DNA of 64,000 bases from Streptomyces cadmiisoli (GCF_003261055.1 NZ_CP030073.1:7254001-7318000); one strand, 5' to 3'; numbered from the stretch's first letter, positions 54,332 through 63,530 are shown. A program made the numbers and translations. Notes: generated by a model from the letters alone, not told the origin.

Positions 54332-55072
54332 ATGACACGTCCCGTCACCGTCGTCACGGGCGGCAGCCGAGGCATCGGCGCCGCGACCTGTCTGCGGCTC
54401 GCGGCGGACGGGCACGACCTGGCGGTGGGGTACGTCCAGGACTCCGCCGCCGCCGATTCCGTCGCGGACGCGATCCGCGGTGCCGGGGCCCGCTGTGTGA
54501 CCGTACGGGTGGACACCTCCGTCGAGGCCGACGTGGAGCGGCTGTTCGAGGTCGCCGAGCGGCAGCTCGGGGCCGTGACCGGGCTGGTGAACAACGCGGG
54601 AGTGACCGGCCCCCTGGGGCCGCTCGCGGACACGGATCCCGCCGAGCTGCGCCGGGTCGTGGACGTCAACCTGCTCGGCACGCTGCTGTGTTCACGCCGG
54701 GCCGCTCAGCTCATGTGCCCGCGCGGCAGCGGCGTGATCGTGAACGTGTCGTCGGCCGCCGCGACACTGGGCAGCCCCGGCGAGTACGTCCACTACGCGG
54801 CGGCCAAGGCCGCGGTCGACGCCCTGACGCTGGGCCTGGCCAAGGAGCTCGGCCCGGACGGGATCCGGGTGAACGCGGTCGCGCCCGGAGTGATCGACAC
54901 CGAGATCCACGCCAGGATGGGCGCCCCGGACCGCGCCCGGCGGGCGGCGACCACGATTCCACTGCGCCGCCCCGGCAGAGCGGAGGAGATCGCCGCCGCC
55001 GTCGCCTGGCTGATGTCACCGGACGCGTCGTACGCGACCGGCGCGGTACTGCGGGTGTCGGGCGGCCGCTGA
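54332..55072 (+). CDS. SDR-family oxidoreductase
   Basis: A 246-residue classical SDR: TGGSRGIG, NNAG, the catalytic Ser of NVSSAAATLG, YVHYAAAK and VAPGVIDTEIHARM. AGGAGG lies five bases before the ATG. Probably reduces a ketone or aldehyde with NAD(P)H; monocistronic, convergent with the kinase-like gene. Confidence 0.92.
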   Translation: MTRPVTVVTGGSRGIGAATCLRLAADGHDLAVGYVQDSAAADSVADAIRGAGARCVTVRVDTSVEADVERLFEVAERQLGAVTGLVNNAGVTGPLGPLADTDPAELRRVVDVNLLGTLLCSRRAAQLMCPRGSGVIVNVSSAAATLGSPGEYVHYAAAKAAVDALTLGLAKELGPDGIRVNAVAPGVIDTEIHARMGAPDRARRAATTIPLRRPGRAEEIAAAVAWLMSPDASYATGAVLRVSGGR

Positions 55073-55100
55073 CAGCGCCGCCCGGCACCCCGCGGCGGCG

Positions 55101-55670
55101 TCAGATCCTCGCGCGCAGCCGCTGGAAGGCGGTCGGCGTGGGTCTCGCGGGCAGGAAGTCCTTGATCTGCCGGGCGCATTCGTGTGCGTCCCGGACGCCG
55201 GTGTCGCACTCGATGTCGTAGACGCCGTGGGCGTGCACCTGCCGCACCTGCCGTGCGGCGAGACCCGCGGGCCGGTCGCCGCGCGCCCGCTCCCGGCGCT
55301 CCAGTTCGTCGACGGCGCAGTGCACGCCGACGAACACGACGTCCTCCGGCACCAGCAGGGACAGGCAGTCCTCGAGCCGCCACTCCGCGCTCAGGACGTG
55401 GTCCACCACGACGTTGTTGCCCGCCGCGGCCATGCCCGCGACGGCCCGGTGGTAGCCCCGCCAGGTCCGGTGCAGGACGGCGTCCAGCCGGTCCGGGGGG
55501 ACCGGAGTGCCGGAGCGCATCGCGTGGAAGGCGTCGACCGGCATGTGAAAGTACGGCTCGTCGAGCATGCGCAGCAGCTCCGCCGCGATGCTCGACTTGC
55601 CCGAACTGGACGTGCCGTTGAGGAAGACGACCAGGCCGCGGCGGGGCGGCGCGTCGGTCAGGTGCTCCAC
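55101..55670 (-). CDS. Chloramphenicol phosphotransferase-like P-loop protein
   Basis: A 189-residue P-loop kinase of the CPT group: Walker A LNGTSSSGKSS, the acceptor-binding stretch PYFHMPVDAFHAMRSG and NNVVVDHVLSAEWRLEDC. CPT proteins phosphorylate chloramphenicol or related small molecules; many paralogues have unknown substrates. The GTG at 55670 begins VEHLTDAPPRRGLVVFLNGT. Its start is 24 bp after the stop of the small gene at 55694 (same strand), so they may be co-transcribed. Confidence 0.88.
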   Translation of the reverse strand: MEHLTDAPPRRGLVVFLNGTSSSGKSSIAAELLRMLDEPYFHMPVDAFHAMRSGTPVPPDRLDAVLHRTWRGYHRAVAGMAAAGNNVVVDHVLSAEWRLEDCLSLLVPEDVVFVGVHCAVDELERRERARGDRPAGLAARQVRQVHAHGVYDIECDTGVRDAHECARQIKDFLPARPTPTAFQRLRARI

Positions 55671-55693
55671 GGTGCGGATCCTGCGCCGGTGCC

Positions 55694-55873
55694 TCAGGCG
55701 GCCTTGATGATCCCGCCGCGGATCGCGGCGGCCCACTCGACCACCAGCAGTTCGTACTCCGCTCGCTCCTGAGCCGACAGCGTGGCGCCCGCGCGCATCC
55801 ACAGCGCACGGATCTTCTCGTTCACCTCGGCGGCGGAACGCACGGAACCAGGGGTCACGGAGTCAGGGGACAT
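55694..55873 (-). CDS. Small conserved-looking helical protein
   Basis: A 59-residue, fully helical protein MSPDSVTPGSVRSAAEVNE, then KIRALWMRAGATLSAQERAE and YELLVVEWAAAIRGGIIKAA. I recall a similar small Streptomyces family but no function. It precedes the CPT-like kinase by 24 bp. An ATG at 55897 would extend it by 8 residues. Confidence 0.75.
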   Translation of the reverse strand: MSPDSVTPGSVRSAAEVNEKIRALWMRAGATLSAQERAEYELLVVEWAAAIRGGIIKAA

Positions 55874-55950
55874 GCAGGCCAGCCTAGGGGCAAGCACTGA
55901 CCCTGCGCTACCGGGCGGCTACGCGACCCGTATGTGGTTGGTCACCCCGG

Positions 55951-56826
55951 TCAGTGGGACGACTCCGCCGCGTGGGGACTGAGCACACCCATGGACACGA
56001 GCACGATGATGACGATGCCGAGGGCTATGCGGTACCAGACGAAGGGCATGAAGCTCTTGGTGGAGATGAACTTCATGAACCAGGCGATGACCGCGTAACC
56101 GGTGACGAAGGCGATCACCGTGGCGAAGGCCGTCGGCCCCCACGACACATGGCCGGATCCCATCGCGTCGTTCAGCTCGAACAGACCCGAGGCGAGCACC
56201 GCGGGAATGGCGAGCAGGAACGAGTAGCGGGCCGCGGCCTCGCGCCGGTAGCCCATGAAGAGGCCGCCGCTGATGGTGGCCCCCGAGCGGGAGACACCCG
56301 GGATCAGTGCCATGGCCTGGCAGAAGCCGAAGATCAGGCCGTCGCGGACGCCGAGGTCCTTGAGCTCCTTGCGCCGGATCGGCGCGCGGTGCCGGCCGCC
56401 CTTCTCGTCGCGGGCCGCCATCCGGTCGGCGATGCCGATGATCACGCCGACCACGATCAGCATCGTCGCGGTGATCCGCAGATCACGGAACGGGCCCTCG
56501 ATCTGGTCCTTGAGCGTCACGCCCAGCAGACCGATCGGGATCGAGCCGACGATCACCAGCCAGCCCATCTGGGCGTCGTGGTCGGACCGCCACGCCTTGT
56601 CGTAGAGCGAGCGGACCCAGGCGGCGGTGATCCGGCCGATGTCCTTGCGGAAGTAGATCAGCACGGCCGCCTCGGTGCCGATCTGTGTGATCGCCGTGAA
56701 GGCGGCGCCCGGGTCCTCCCAACCGGAGAAGGCCGCGGTCAGGCGCAGGTGCGCGCTGGAGGACACGGGAAGGAACTCGGTCAGCCCCTGGACGAGTCCG
56801 AGGATGAGTGATTCGAACCAAGACAT
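55951..56826 (-). CDS. uppP: Undecaprenyl-diphosphate phosphatase
   Basis: A 291-residue membrane enzyme of the BacA/UppP family with signature motifs GLTEFLPVSSSAHL and PGVSRSGATI and about eight hydrophobic segments. It recycles the lipid carrier for peptidoglycan synthesis and gives bacitracin tolerance. The ATG at 56826 yields the family-typical start MSWFESLILGLVQG. Monocistronic; divergent from the Gfo/Idh gene. Full length. Confidence 0.95.
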   Translation of the reverse strand: MSWFESLILGLVQGLTEFLPVSSSAHLRLTAAFSGWEDPGAAFTAITQIGTEAAVLIYFRKDIGRITAAWVRSLYDKAWRSDHDAQMGWLVIVGSIPIGLLGVTLKDQIEGPFRDLRITATMLIVVGVIIGIADRMAARDEKGGRHRAPIRRKELKDLGVRDGLIFGFCQAMALIPGVSRSGATISGGLFMGYRREAAARYSFLLAIPAVLASGLFELNDAMGSGHVSWGPTAFATVIAFVTGYAVIAWFMKFISTKSFMPFVWYRIALGIVIIVLVSMGVLSPHAAESSH

Positions 56827-57022
56827 GAAGTTTCGGAGTCCAAGTGCCGGTCGTAAAACGGACGACGGACACACCAAGCCCCCGCGCGCGGTGATCAGGT
56901 GTGTTGAGGGGCAGCGTAGCGCCCCTGGGAACCGGGCCCGACACAGGGGTTTGCCCGGACCTCCACGGTGATCGGCCCAGGGTGTTGACCGAGTTCGGCA
57001 CCGGGCCTACGTTGCCTGCGGG

Positions 57023-57034
57023 GAAAGCGCTTGC
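57023..57034. promoter_or_regulatory. LacI-type operator (GAAAGCGCTTGC)
   Basis: Contains the palindromic core AAGCGCTT (57025-57032), typical of LacI-family sugar regulators in Streptomyces. It lies 50 bp before the Gfo/Idh start. Confidence 0.7.
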
Positions 57035-57084
57035 CATGTGCTCGTCACGCACCCGGGAGCCCCGAAGGAGTGCTGATCAGGTCG

Positions 57085-58326
57085 ATGTCCGCACCCGCGA
57101 CACCGGAGAAGCCCGTGCCACCGGAGACGCCCGGGACCTCCTCCTCGGACCGTCCCCGGGGCTCGCGGTCGCCCGCCGCCCGGCTCCTCGGCCGTCCCGT
57201 GCGGACCGCCGTCGTCGGCACCGGCGCCATCGCCCGGGGCGCCACGCTGCCCGCGCTGGCCGCACTCGCCGAGGAGGGCGAGACCGAGGTGGTGGCGGCG
57301 GTCGACGTCGACGGCGCGGCGGTCCGGGCGTTCTGCGCGGCCGGCGGGATCCCGCACGCGTACACCGACCTGGCGACGATGCTGCGCGAGCAGCGCCCCG
57401 ACCTCGTCGCGATCTGCACACCGCCCACGCTGCACCGCGAGCAGAGCGTCGCCGCGCTGCGCGCCGGGGCGTGGGTGTGGTGCGAGAAGCCGCCGGTACC
57501 CACGCTCGCCGACTTCGACGCGGTCGAGGCGGCCGAGGGGCCGGCGGGCGGCCCGTACGCCGCCGTCGTCTTCCAGCACCGGTTCGGCTCGGGGGCGCGG
57601 CATGTGCGCCGACTGCTCGCCGAACGGGCCCTGGGCAGGCCGCTGGTGGCGCACTGCCAGACCACCTGGTACCGCGACGCCGCCTACTACGCCGTGCCCT
57701 GGCGCGGCCGTTGGCGCACCGAGGGCGGGGGTCCCGCCATGGGGCACGGCATCCACCAGATGGATCTGCTGCTCGATCTGCTGGGGCCGTGGAGCGAGGT
57801 GCGCGCGATGACCGGACGGCTGGTGCACGACGTGGAGACCGAGGACGTCTCCACGGCCCTGGTCCGCTTCGCCGACGGTGCGATGGCGACGGTGGTGAAC
57901 AGCGTCCTCAGCCCGGCCGAGGTGAGCCGGATCCGTATCGACTGCGCACGGGCCACCGTCGAACTCACACACCTCTACGGGCACGCCAACGCCGACTGGC
58001 GCATCACCCCCGCTCCGGACGTGCCGGCGTCGGAGGCCGCGGCCTGGCGGGACTTCGGTGCCGATGTGCCCAGTTCGCACGTGGCGCAGCTGCGTGAGCT
58101 GGTGGCGAGCATGCGCGCGGGCGAACGGCCGCGCAGCAGCGGGCGGGACGGCCGCAAGAGTCTGGAACTGGTCACCGCGCTGTACAAGTCGGCGTTCACC
58201 GACACCACGGTGCGGCGCGGCGACATCCGCCCCGGCGACCCCTACTACACCGCCCTGCACGGCGGGGCCCCCGGCTGGGCGCCGCTCGCTCCCGGATCCG
58301 TTCCGAGCCAGGAGGCGTCCGCGTGA
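57085..58326 (+). CDS. Gfo/Idh/MocA-family oxidoreductase
   Basis: A 413-residue protein: a Pro/Ser-rich N-terminal tail of about 35 residues, a Rossmann domain (TAVVGTGAIARGATLPAL), the catalytic CEKPP motif and a C-terminal domain with GGGPAMGHGIHQMDLL. It probably oxidises or epimerises a sugar or inositol derivative. The start codon of the DUF6807 gene overlaps its stop (GTGA), so the two form an operon, preceded by a LacI-type operator. The ATG at 57085 has GAAGGAG 14 bases upstream; a GTG at 57070 is a weaker choice. Confidence 0.9.
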   Translation: MSAPATPEKPVPPETPGTSSSDRPRGSRSPAARLLGRPVRTAVVGTGAIARGATLPALAALAEEGETEVVAAVDVDGAAVRAFCAAGGIPHAYTDLATMLREQRPDLVAICTPPTLHREQSVAALRAGAWVWCEKPPVPTLADFDAVEAAEGPAGGPYAAVVFQHRFGSGARHVRRLLAERALGRPLVAHCQTTWYRDAAYYAVPWRGRWRTEGGGPAMGHGIHQMDLLLDLLGPWSEVRAMTGRLVHDVETEDVSTALVRFADGAMATVVNSVLSPAEVSRIRIDCARATVELTHLYGHANADWRITPAPDVPASEAAAWRDFGADVPSSHVAQLRELVASMRAGERPRSSGRDGRKSLELVTALYKSAFTDTTVRRGDIRPGDPYYTALHGGAPGWAPLAPGSVPSQEASA

Positions 58327-59249
58327 CCGGCCTGCGGATCGTCCACGCGCACGGCGACCGGATCACGGTCACCGAGACCGCCACCGGCATCGACCTCTTC
58401 AGCTACGTCTACCGGCCCGAGTCGGCCTGGGAGGCCCCGAAGCCGTATCTGCATCCGGTGCGCACCCTGGCGGGCGCCGTCGTCACCGACTACCGGCCCA
58501 ACGACCACCGATGGCACAAGGGCCTCCAGATGACCGCCTCCCACCTCTGCGGGCAGAACCTGTGGGGCGGCAACACCTATGTGCACGGCGAGGGGTATCT
58601 CGCGCTTCCGGAGCGCGTCGGGTCGATGGCGCACGAGGGTTTCGACGGCATCGCCTCGGACGGCTCCCGCGCCGTGATCGCCGAGCGGCTCACCTGGCGC
58701 CCGTACTCCGGTGAGCGGTGGGCCGACGAGGTGCGCCGGATCGAGGTGCACGACGCCGACCCGGCCGCGGGCTCGTGGGCGCTGACCTGGAGGAGCGCCG
58801 TCACCAACCGGCGTGACGAACCGCTGCTGTTCGGCAGCCCGACCACCGCCGGCCGCGAGATGGCCGGCTACACCGGGCTGTTCTGGCGCGGACCGAGGTC
58901 CTTCCGGGGCGGCCGTGTCCTCGGACCCGACGGCGCGGGGCCCTCGCTGATGGGTGAACAGGCCGCCTGGCTGGCGTACTCGGGGGAGCACGACGGACTC
59001 GACGGGCACGCGACGCTGGTCTTCGCGCACGCCCCGGAGAACGACCACACCGGAGCCGGGGGAACCCACCCCGCCCACTGGTTCGTCCGCAACGAACCGT
59101 TCGCCGCCGTCGCCCCCTCCTGGGCCTTCCACGACGAGCTGGAACTGGCGCCCGGCGCCACGCTGACCCGTCGCTATCGGGTCGTCGTCGCGGACGGAGC
59201 CCTGGAGCGGGAGGAGATCGCCGAGTACCTGGCGAGGCACCCGTGGTGA
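58323..59249 (+). CDS. DUF6807 (PmoA-like) family protein
   Basis: A 308-residue beta-sandwich-like protein with DHRWHKGLQMT near residue 60 and FVRNEPFAAVAPSWAFHDELELAPGATLTRRYRV at the C-terminus, typical of the family once called PmoA and now DUF6807. Such genes sit beside Gfo/Idh dehydrogenases in sugar-catabolism loci, as here (4-nt overlap). It may act on or bind a carbohydrate. Cytoplasmic; no signal peptide. Confidence 0.9.
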   Translation: MTGLRIVHAHGDRITVTETATGIDLFSYVYRPESAWEAPKPYLHPVRTLAGAVVTDYRPNDHRWHKGLQMTASHLCGQNLWGGNTYVHGEGYLALPERVGSMAHEGFDGIASDGSRAVIAERLTWRPYSGERWADEVRRIEVHDADPAAGSWALTWRSAVTNRRDEPLLFGSPTTAGREMAGYTGLFWRGPRSFRGGRVLGPDGAGPSLMGEQAAWLAYSGEHDGLDGHATLVFAHAPENDHTGAGGTHPAHWFVRNEPFAAVAPSWAFHDELELAPGATLTRRYRVVVADGALEREEIAEYLARHPW

Positions 59250-59438
59250 GCGGCGCCGCGCCCGCGGAACCTCCCGAGCGGTTCACCGGCCGCCCCGGCG
59301 GCGGCGCGGTCCAGCCCCGTCAGTCCACGACCGGCCCGCGCCGGGCGGCGGGGCGCGGGCGCTCACGACAGTCACCGGCGGGCGCGGAGCGGTGCGGGCG
59401 CTCACAGCCAACGGCGGCCCGCAGGCGCCACACCCCGC

Positions 59439-59918
59439 TCACGCCGCCGTCGGGCCCGACACCGTCCATCCGGGGCTCTGCGGATGGGACGTCAGGTCCT
59501 CGTGCCGTACCGGGTCGCCGCAGGTCCGGCAGGTGACGACCGGGACGAGTTCCTGGCCGCAGCGGTGCTCGATCACCATCGGGCGGTCGTCCGCGCGCAG
59601 ATGGCGGTTGCCCCAGTCCATCAACGTCAGCAGCACCGGCTCCAGTTCGAGCCCCGCCTGGGTGGGCCGGTACTCGAAGCGCTGCGGACGCTCGCTGTAG
59701 GCGCGCTTCGTCAGGATCCCGGCGTCGACCAGGCGGCGCAGCCGGGTCGCCAGGATGTCCCGCGGGGCGCCGATGTTGCGCACCAGCTGGTCGAAGCGCC
59801 CGTTGCCCAGGCAGACCTCCCTGAGGACGAGCAGGGAGTACTTCTCGCCGACCAGTGCCAGGGCGTCGGCGATCGAGCAGGGGCGCGGGTCCTTGGTGGC
59901 GGCCATGAGGCTCAGCAT
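59439..59918 (-). CDS. HxlR-family transcriptional regulator
   Basis: A 159-residue winged-helix regulator: CSIADALALVGEKYSLLVLREV, RNIGAPRDILATRLRRLVDAGIL and YRPTQAGLELEPVL. A C-terminal segment of about 50 residues holds the Cys pattern HRCGQ..CRTCG, suggesting a metal or redox site absent from many HxlR proteins. The start is uncertain: ATG at 59918 or 59906, neither with a Shine-Dalgarno. It is divergent from a thiolase gene and a dyad operator lies between them. Confidence 0.9.
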   Translation of the reverse strand: MLSLMAATKDPRPCSIADALALVGEKYSLLVLREVCLGNGRFDQLVRNIGAPRDILATRLRRLVDAGILTKRAYSERPQRFEYRPTQAGLELEPVLLTLMDWGNRHLRADDRPMVIEHRCGQELVPVVTCRTCGDPVRHEDLTSHPQSPGWTVSGPTAA

Positions 59919-59938
59919 AGGTGAGGGTTTGAATTTCC

Positions 59939-59961
59939 AACTCACAACGCTATGGTGAGTT
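59939..59961. promoter_or_regulatory. Operator AACTCAC-N9-GTGAGTT
   Basis: Perfect 7-bp arms, overlapping a TATGGT -10 candidate (59951-59956) for the thiolase gene. Position and symmetry fit HxlR control of both divergent genes. Confidence 0.75.
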
Positions 59962-60024
59962 CGGATTTCCTACTCACTGGTGATCGAGCCGGTGCTCGCC
60001 CCGGCGGCCGAGGAGGCCCGCAAC

Positions 60025-61194
60025 ATGCGTGACGCAGTCGTCGTCGAAGCCGTACGCACCCCGATCGGCAAGGGCAAGCCGAACGGCTCGCTCGCCCATG
60101 CCCACCCCGTCGAACTCCTCGCCCACACCCTGCGCACCCTCGTCGAGCGGTCCGGCGTCGACCCGGCACTGATCGACGACGTCATCGGCGGCACCGTCGA
60201 CCAGGTCGGCGAGCAGGCCATGAACACCACCCGGTACGCCGTGCTGTCGGCCGGATTCCCCGAGACGGTCCCGGCGACCACGGTGGACCGCCAGTGCGGC
60301 TCGTCCCAGCAGGCCGTGCACTTCGCGGCGCAGGGCGTGATGTCCGGCGCGTACGACATCGCGGTCGCCTGCGGCGTGGAGTCGATGAGCCGTGTGCCGA
60401 TGTGGTCGAACGTCCGGGCCGGCCAGGACCCCTTCGGCCCCGGAGTCGCCCGGCGCTACCCGGACGGCCTGATTCCGCAGGGGATCAGCGCCGAACTCAT
60501 CGCCGCCGAGTGGTCCCTCACCCGGGAGCGGATGGACGCCTTCGCCGTCTCCTCGCACCACCGGGCCGCCGCGGCCTGGTCGGCCGGCCTCTTCGACGCC
60601 GAGGTGGCGCCCCTGGACGGCGTCGCCCGCGACGAGTGCGTCCGCCCGGGCAGCACGCCGGAGATCCTCGCCGGCCTCAGGTCCGCCTACCACGACCCCG
60701 CGTTCGCGGAGCGCTTCCCGCAGATCGAGTGGAACGTCACGGCGGGCAACGCCAGCCCGATCAACGACGGCGCCGCGGCCGTCCTGATCACCTCCGCGGA
60801 GACCGCGGCCCGCCTCGGCCTGCGCCCCCTCGCCCGGCTGCACAGCTTCGCCGTCACCGGCTCCGACCCGCTGCTGATGCTCACCGGCGTCGTCCCCGCG
60901 ACCGAGAAGGTGCTGCGCCGGGCCGGTCTGACCATGGACGACATCGACCTGTTCGAGGTCAACGAGGCCTTTGCCGCCGTGGTCCTGGCCTGGCAGCAGG
61001 AGACCGGCGCCGACCTCGCCAAGGTCAATGTGCACGGCGGCGCGATCGCGCTCGGCCACCCGCTGGGCGCCAGCGGCACCCGGCTGACGACCACCCTCGT
61101 GCACGCGATGCGCGAGCGCGGCGCCCGCTACGCCCTCCAGACCATGTGCGAGGCGGGCGGACTGGCCAACGCCATGATCCTGGAATCCGTGTGA
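60025..61194 (+). CDS. Acetyl-CoA C-acyltransferase (thiolase)
   Basis: A 389-residue thiolase with the nucleophilic Cys91 in DRQCGSSQQA, the NEAFAAVV motif, His in GGAIALGHPLGASG and the second catalytic Cys in CEAGG. It makes or breaks acetoacyl-CoA. GAGGAGG lies nine bases before the ATG. Probably repressed by the divergent HxlR protein; monocistronic. Biosynthetic versus degradative role cannot be told from sequence. Confidence 0.95.
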   Translation: MRDAVVVEAVRTPIGKGKPNGSLAHAHPVELLAHTLRTLVERSGVDPALIDDVIGGTVDQVGEQAMNTTRYAVLSAGFPETVPATTVDRQCGSSQQAVHFAAQGVMSGAYDIAVACGVESMSRVPMWSNVRAGQDPFGPGVARRYPDGLIPQGISAELIAAEWSLTRERMDAFAVSSHHRAAAAWSAGLFDAEVAPLDGVARDECVRPGSTPEILAGLRSAYHDPAFAERFPQIEWNVTAGNASPINDGAAAVLITSAETAARLGLRPLARLHSFAVTGSDPLLMLTGVVPATEKVLRRAGLTMDDIDLFEVNEAFAAVVLAWQQETGADLAKVNVHGGAIALGHPLGASGTRLTTTLVHAMRERGARYALQTMCEAGGLANAMILESV

Positions 61195-61201
61195 CGGGCG
61201 G

Positions 61202-62017
61202 TCAGCGGTCGCGCAGGTGGTGACGCTTGCGCCAGGCCATGACCACCCCGGCCAGGCCCGGTACGGCGATGAAGGCCATCGCGATCAGGAAGGCGGGCGA
61301 CGTCGGCGTCGACGCGCGGGCGCCCGCGACCACGTACGCGGCGGTGTTCGGCAGCGCGCCGAGCGCCGTCGCGAGCAGGAACGGCAGCCAGCCCATGCGG
61401 GAGACGGCGGCGCAGTAGTTGGCCGCCCAGAACGGCACGCCCGGGAACAGCCGCACCGCCAGCATCGAGCGGAAGCCGTGCCGGCTGAACTGGCGGTCGA
61501 CGGTCCGCAGCACCTTGCCCCGCAGCAGCGGGCGCAGCGCGTCCTGGCCCAGCACCCGGCCCAGCCCGAAGGCGAGTCCGGCGCCGAGCACCGTGCCCGC
61601 GACGGCCGCCGCGGTCCCCAGCTGCGAACCGAACAGCGCGCCCGCCGCCAGGTTCAGCAGCGGACGCGGCACGAACGCCACGGTGATCAGGCCGTACGCC
61701 ACCGCGAACATGACGGCCGCCGCCACCCCGCTCAGCTGCGGCGGCCAGCCGTGCGCCAGCAGCCGCTGGGGCTCGAACAGCAGCATGGCCGTCGCGGCGC
61801 CCACCAGCAGCGCGACGAGCAGGGAGAACCGTGACCACGGCGAGAGCAGGACTCTCGCGCAGCGCGCGGTGAATCCGGGCGGTACGGCGACGGCGACCGT
61901 GCCGGACGGCACCGCGGCCGGGAGCTTCGACGTGGTGGTGGCCTGGGGAGAGGCCTCGGACGCGGCCCGGGACGGGGCCGTGGCGGTGCCGCCAGAGCGG
62001 GTGGAGGCATCGAGCAT
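61202..62017 (-). CDS. TVP38/TMEM64 (DedA-like) membrane protein
   Basis: A 271-residue membrane protein: a long Ala/Thr/Ser N-terminal tail (1-60), then about six hydrophobic segments and the family signature in the middle, AAGALFGSQLGTAAAVAGTVLGAGLAFGLGR and RLFPGVPFWAANYCAAVSRMG. VTT-domain proteins act as lipid scramblases or in membrane-potential maintenance. Converges on the thiolase with 7 bp between stops. Substrate lipid unknown. Confidence 0.9.
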   Translation of the reverse strand: MLDASTRSGGTATAPSRAASEASPQATTTSKLPAAVPSGTVAVAVPPGFTARCARVLLSPWSRFSLLVALLVGAATAMLLFEPQRLLAHGWPPQLSGVAAAVMFAVAYGLITVAFVPRPLLNLAAGALFGSQLGTAAAVAGTVLGAGLAFGLGRVLGQDALRPLLRGKVLRTVDRQFSRHGFRSMLAVRLFPGVPFWAANYCAAVSRMGWLPFLLATALGALPNTAAYVVAGARASTPTSPAFLIAMAFIAVPGLAGVVMAWRKRHHLRDR

Positions 62018-62066
62018 CCGGTGACACTAACCGACAAATATGTGTGATCGCCGTATGGTTCGTCTC

Positions 62067-62789
62067 ATGAGCGTCACAGGTGCGGGAACAGTCGGTGTTC
62101 CGCGCAGCGAACTCGCCGACACGCTGCTGGAACGGCTGACCGTGACCTACGCCTCAGCCGCCGATCCCGAGCGGGCGGCGCCCATGCGTGCGTACATGAA
62201 GGACGTCGCCCCGTTCCTCGGCCTGACCACTCCCGTGCGCCGCGCCCTGTCCCGCACCGTCGTGGCCGGCACGCCCCGCCCCGACGAGGCCGACTGCACG
62301 GCCGTGGCCCTGCGCTGCTGGCAGCTCCCGCAGCGCGAGTACCACTACTTCGCCGTCGACTACCTGCGCCGGCATGTGGGCCGCTGCTCGTCCGCGTTCC
62401 TGCCGGTGGCGCGGCACCTCGTCACCACCGTGTCCTGGTGGGACACGGTGGACGCGCTCGCCGCGCACGTGGTGGGCGGGCTGGTCGCCGCGGACCCGGA
62501 GCTGAGGCTCGACATGGACGCGTGGATCGTCGACGACGACCTCTGGGTCGCCCGTACCGCACTGCTGCACCAACTGCGGTTCAAGGACCGCACCGACACC
62601 GAACGCCTCTTCGCCTACTGTCTGCGCCAGTCCGGCCACCCCGACTTCTTCGTCCGCAAGGCGATCGGCTGGTGTCTGCGCGAGTACGCCAAGACCGACC
62701 CCGGCGCCGTACGCGCCTTCCTCGCCCGCGAGCGCGGACGCTTCGCGCCGCTGGCGGTACGGGAGGCGCTGAAGAACATCGGGGCGTGA
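62067..62789 (+). CDS. AlkD-like DNA alkylation repair protein
   Basis: A 240-residue all-helical HEAT-like repeat protein resembling DNA glycosylases of the AlkD family: PMRAYMKDVAPFLGLTTPVRRAL, WQLPQREYHYFAVDYLRRH, WWDTVDALAAHVVGGLV and a C-terminal FFVRKAIGWCLREYAKTDP. It probably excises alkylated bases. TATGGT (62054-62059) lies 7 nt before the ATG and there is no Shine-Dalgarno, so the transcript is leaderless. Confidence 0.9.
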   Translation: MSVTGAGTVGVPRSELADTLLERLTVTYASAADPERAAPMRAYMKDVAPFLGLTTPVRRALSRTVVAGTPRPDEADCTAVALRCWQLPQREYHYFAVDYLRRHVGRCSSAFLPVARHLVTTVSWWDTVDALAAHVVGGLVAADPELRLDMDAWIVDDDLWVARTALLHQLRFKDRTDTERLFAYCLRQSGHPDFFVRKAIGWCLREYAKTDPGAVRAFLARERGRFAPLAVREALKNIGA

Positions 62790-63098
62790 GCGCCGCGGGC
62801 GCGGCACCCGCCGGGCGCCCGGAAAACCATTCGACGCCCGGCGCGGCATGGGCGAAGATCTGCCTCATGTTCCGGTACGCCTTCGTCCTCGCAGCATCCG
62901 CCGCCGCGGATGCACCGAAGGCTGCCGTCCTGATTGTCACGGCCACTGTCGACGGCGCCCGAAGCTGACCCTCCCCGGATCGTCCGGCGGACCCCGCAGG
63001 GGGAGGGTCGGCAGGTCTCACGGGGTCCCCGTCCCGGCCGCGCACAGCGCCCGCCGGGACCTTCACTCACCTCCAGGCAGAGACTTCGAGGTACCGCC
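62790..63098. other. Leader region upstream of the tuf3-like gene
   Basis: 309 bp. It contains a perfect 8-bp hairpin with a CGCC loop (62894-62913) inside a short frame starting ATG 62867 (MFRYAFVLAASAAADAPKAA...). The frame lacks a Shine-Dalgarno; I do not call it a gene. Otherwise nothing recognisable. Confidence 0.55.
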
Positions 63099-63530
63099 AT
63101 GCCCAAGACGGCGTACGTCCGCACCAAACCGCATCTCAACATCGGCACGATGGGCCACGTCGACCACGGCAAGACCACCCTGACCGCCGCCATCACCAAG
63201 GTCCTCGCCGGGCGCGGCACCGGCACCTTCGTGCCGTTCGACCGTATCGACCGAGCCCCGGAGGAGGCGGCGCGCGGCATCACCATCAACATCGCGCACG
63301 TCGAGTACGAGACCGACACCCGGCACTACGCGCACGTCGACATGCCCGGCCACGCCGACTACGTCAAGAACATGGTCACCGGGGCCGCCCAGCTGGACGG
63401 CGCGATCCTCGTCGTCTCCGCGCTCGACGGCATCATGCCGCAGACGGCCGAGCACGTGCTCCTCGCCCGGCAGGTGGGCGTGGACCACATCGTCGTCGCC
63501 CTGAACAAGGCCGTTCGGCAAGTGGAGTAA
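63099..63530 (+). pseudogene. tuf3: tuf3-like elongation factor Tu, truncated after the G4 NKA
   Basis: Encodes the first 139 residues of an EF-Tu closest to the Streptomyces-specific third copy ([27 protein letters not shown] start). G1 GHVDHGKT, G2 [13 protein letters not shown]3 DMPGH and VVALNKA of G4 are intact. The aspartate of NKAD and everything after it is missing; four foreign residues (VRQVE-like end) precede a stop at 63530. Without G4, G5 and domains 2-3 the product cannot act in translation. Truncation coincides with the edge of foreign-looking DNA at about 63512, so I call it an element-interrupted gene. GAGGT precedes the ATG. Confidence 0.9.

Noticed and set aside
62867..62968. 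Leader peptide MFRYAFVLAASAAADAPKAA... before tuf3
   Set aside because: No Shine-Dalgarno and no attenuator-type codon run; the hairpin in it could equally be chance. Left as a note in the intergenic entry.
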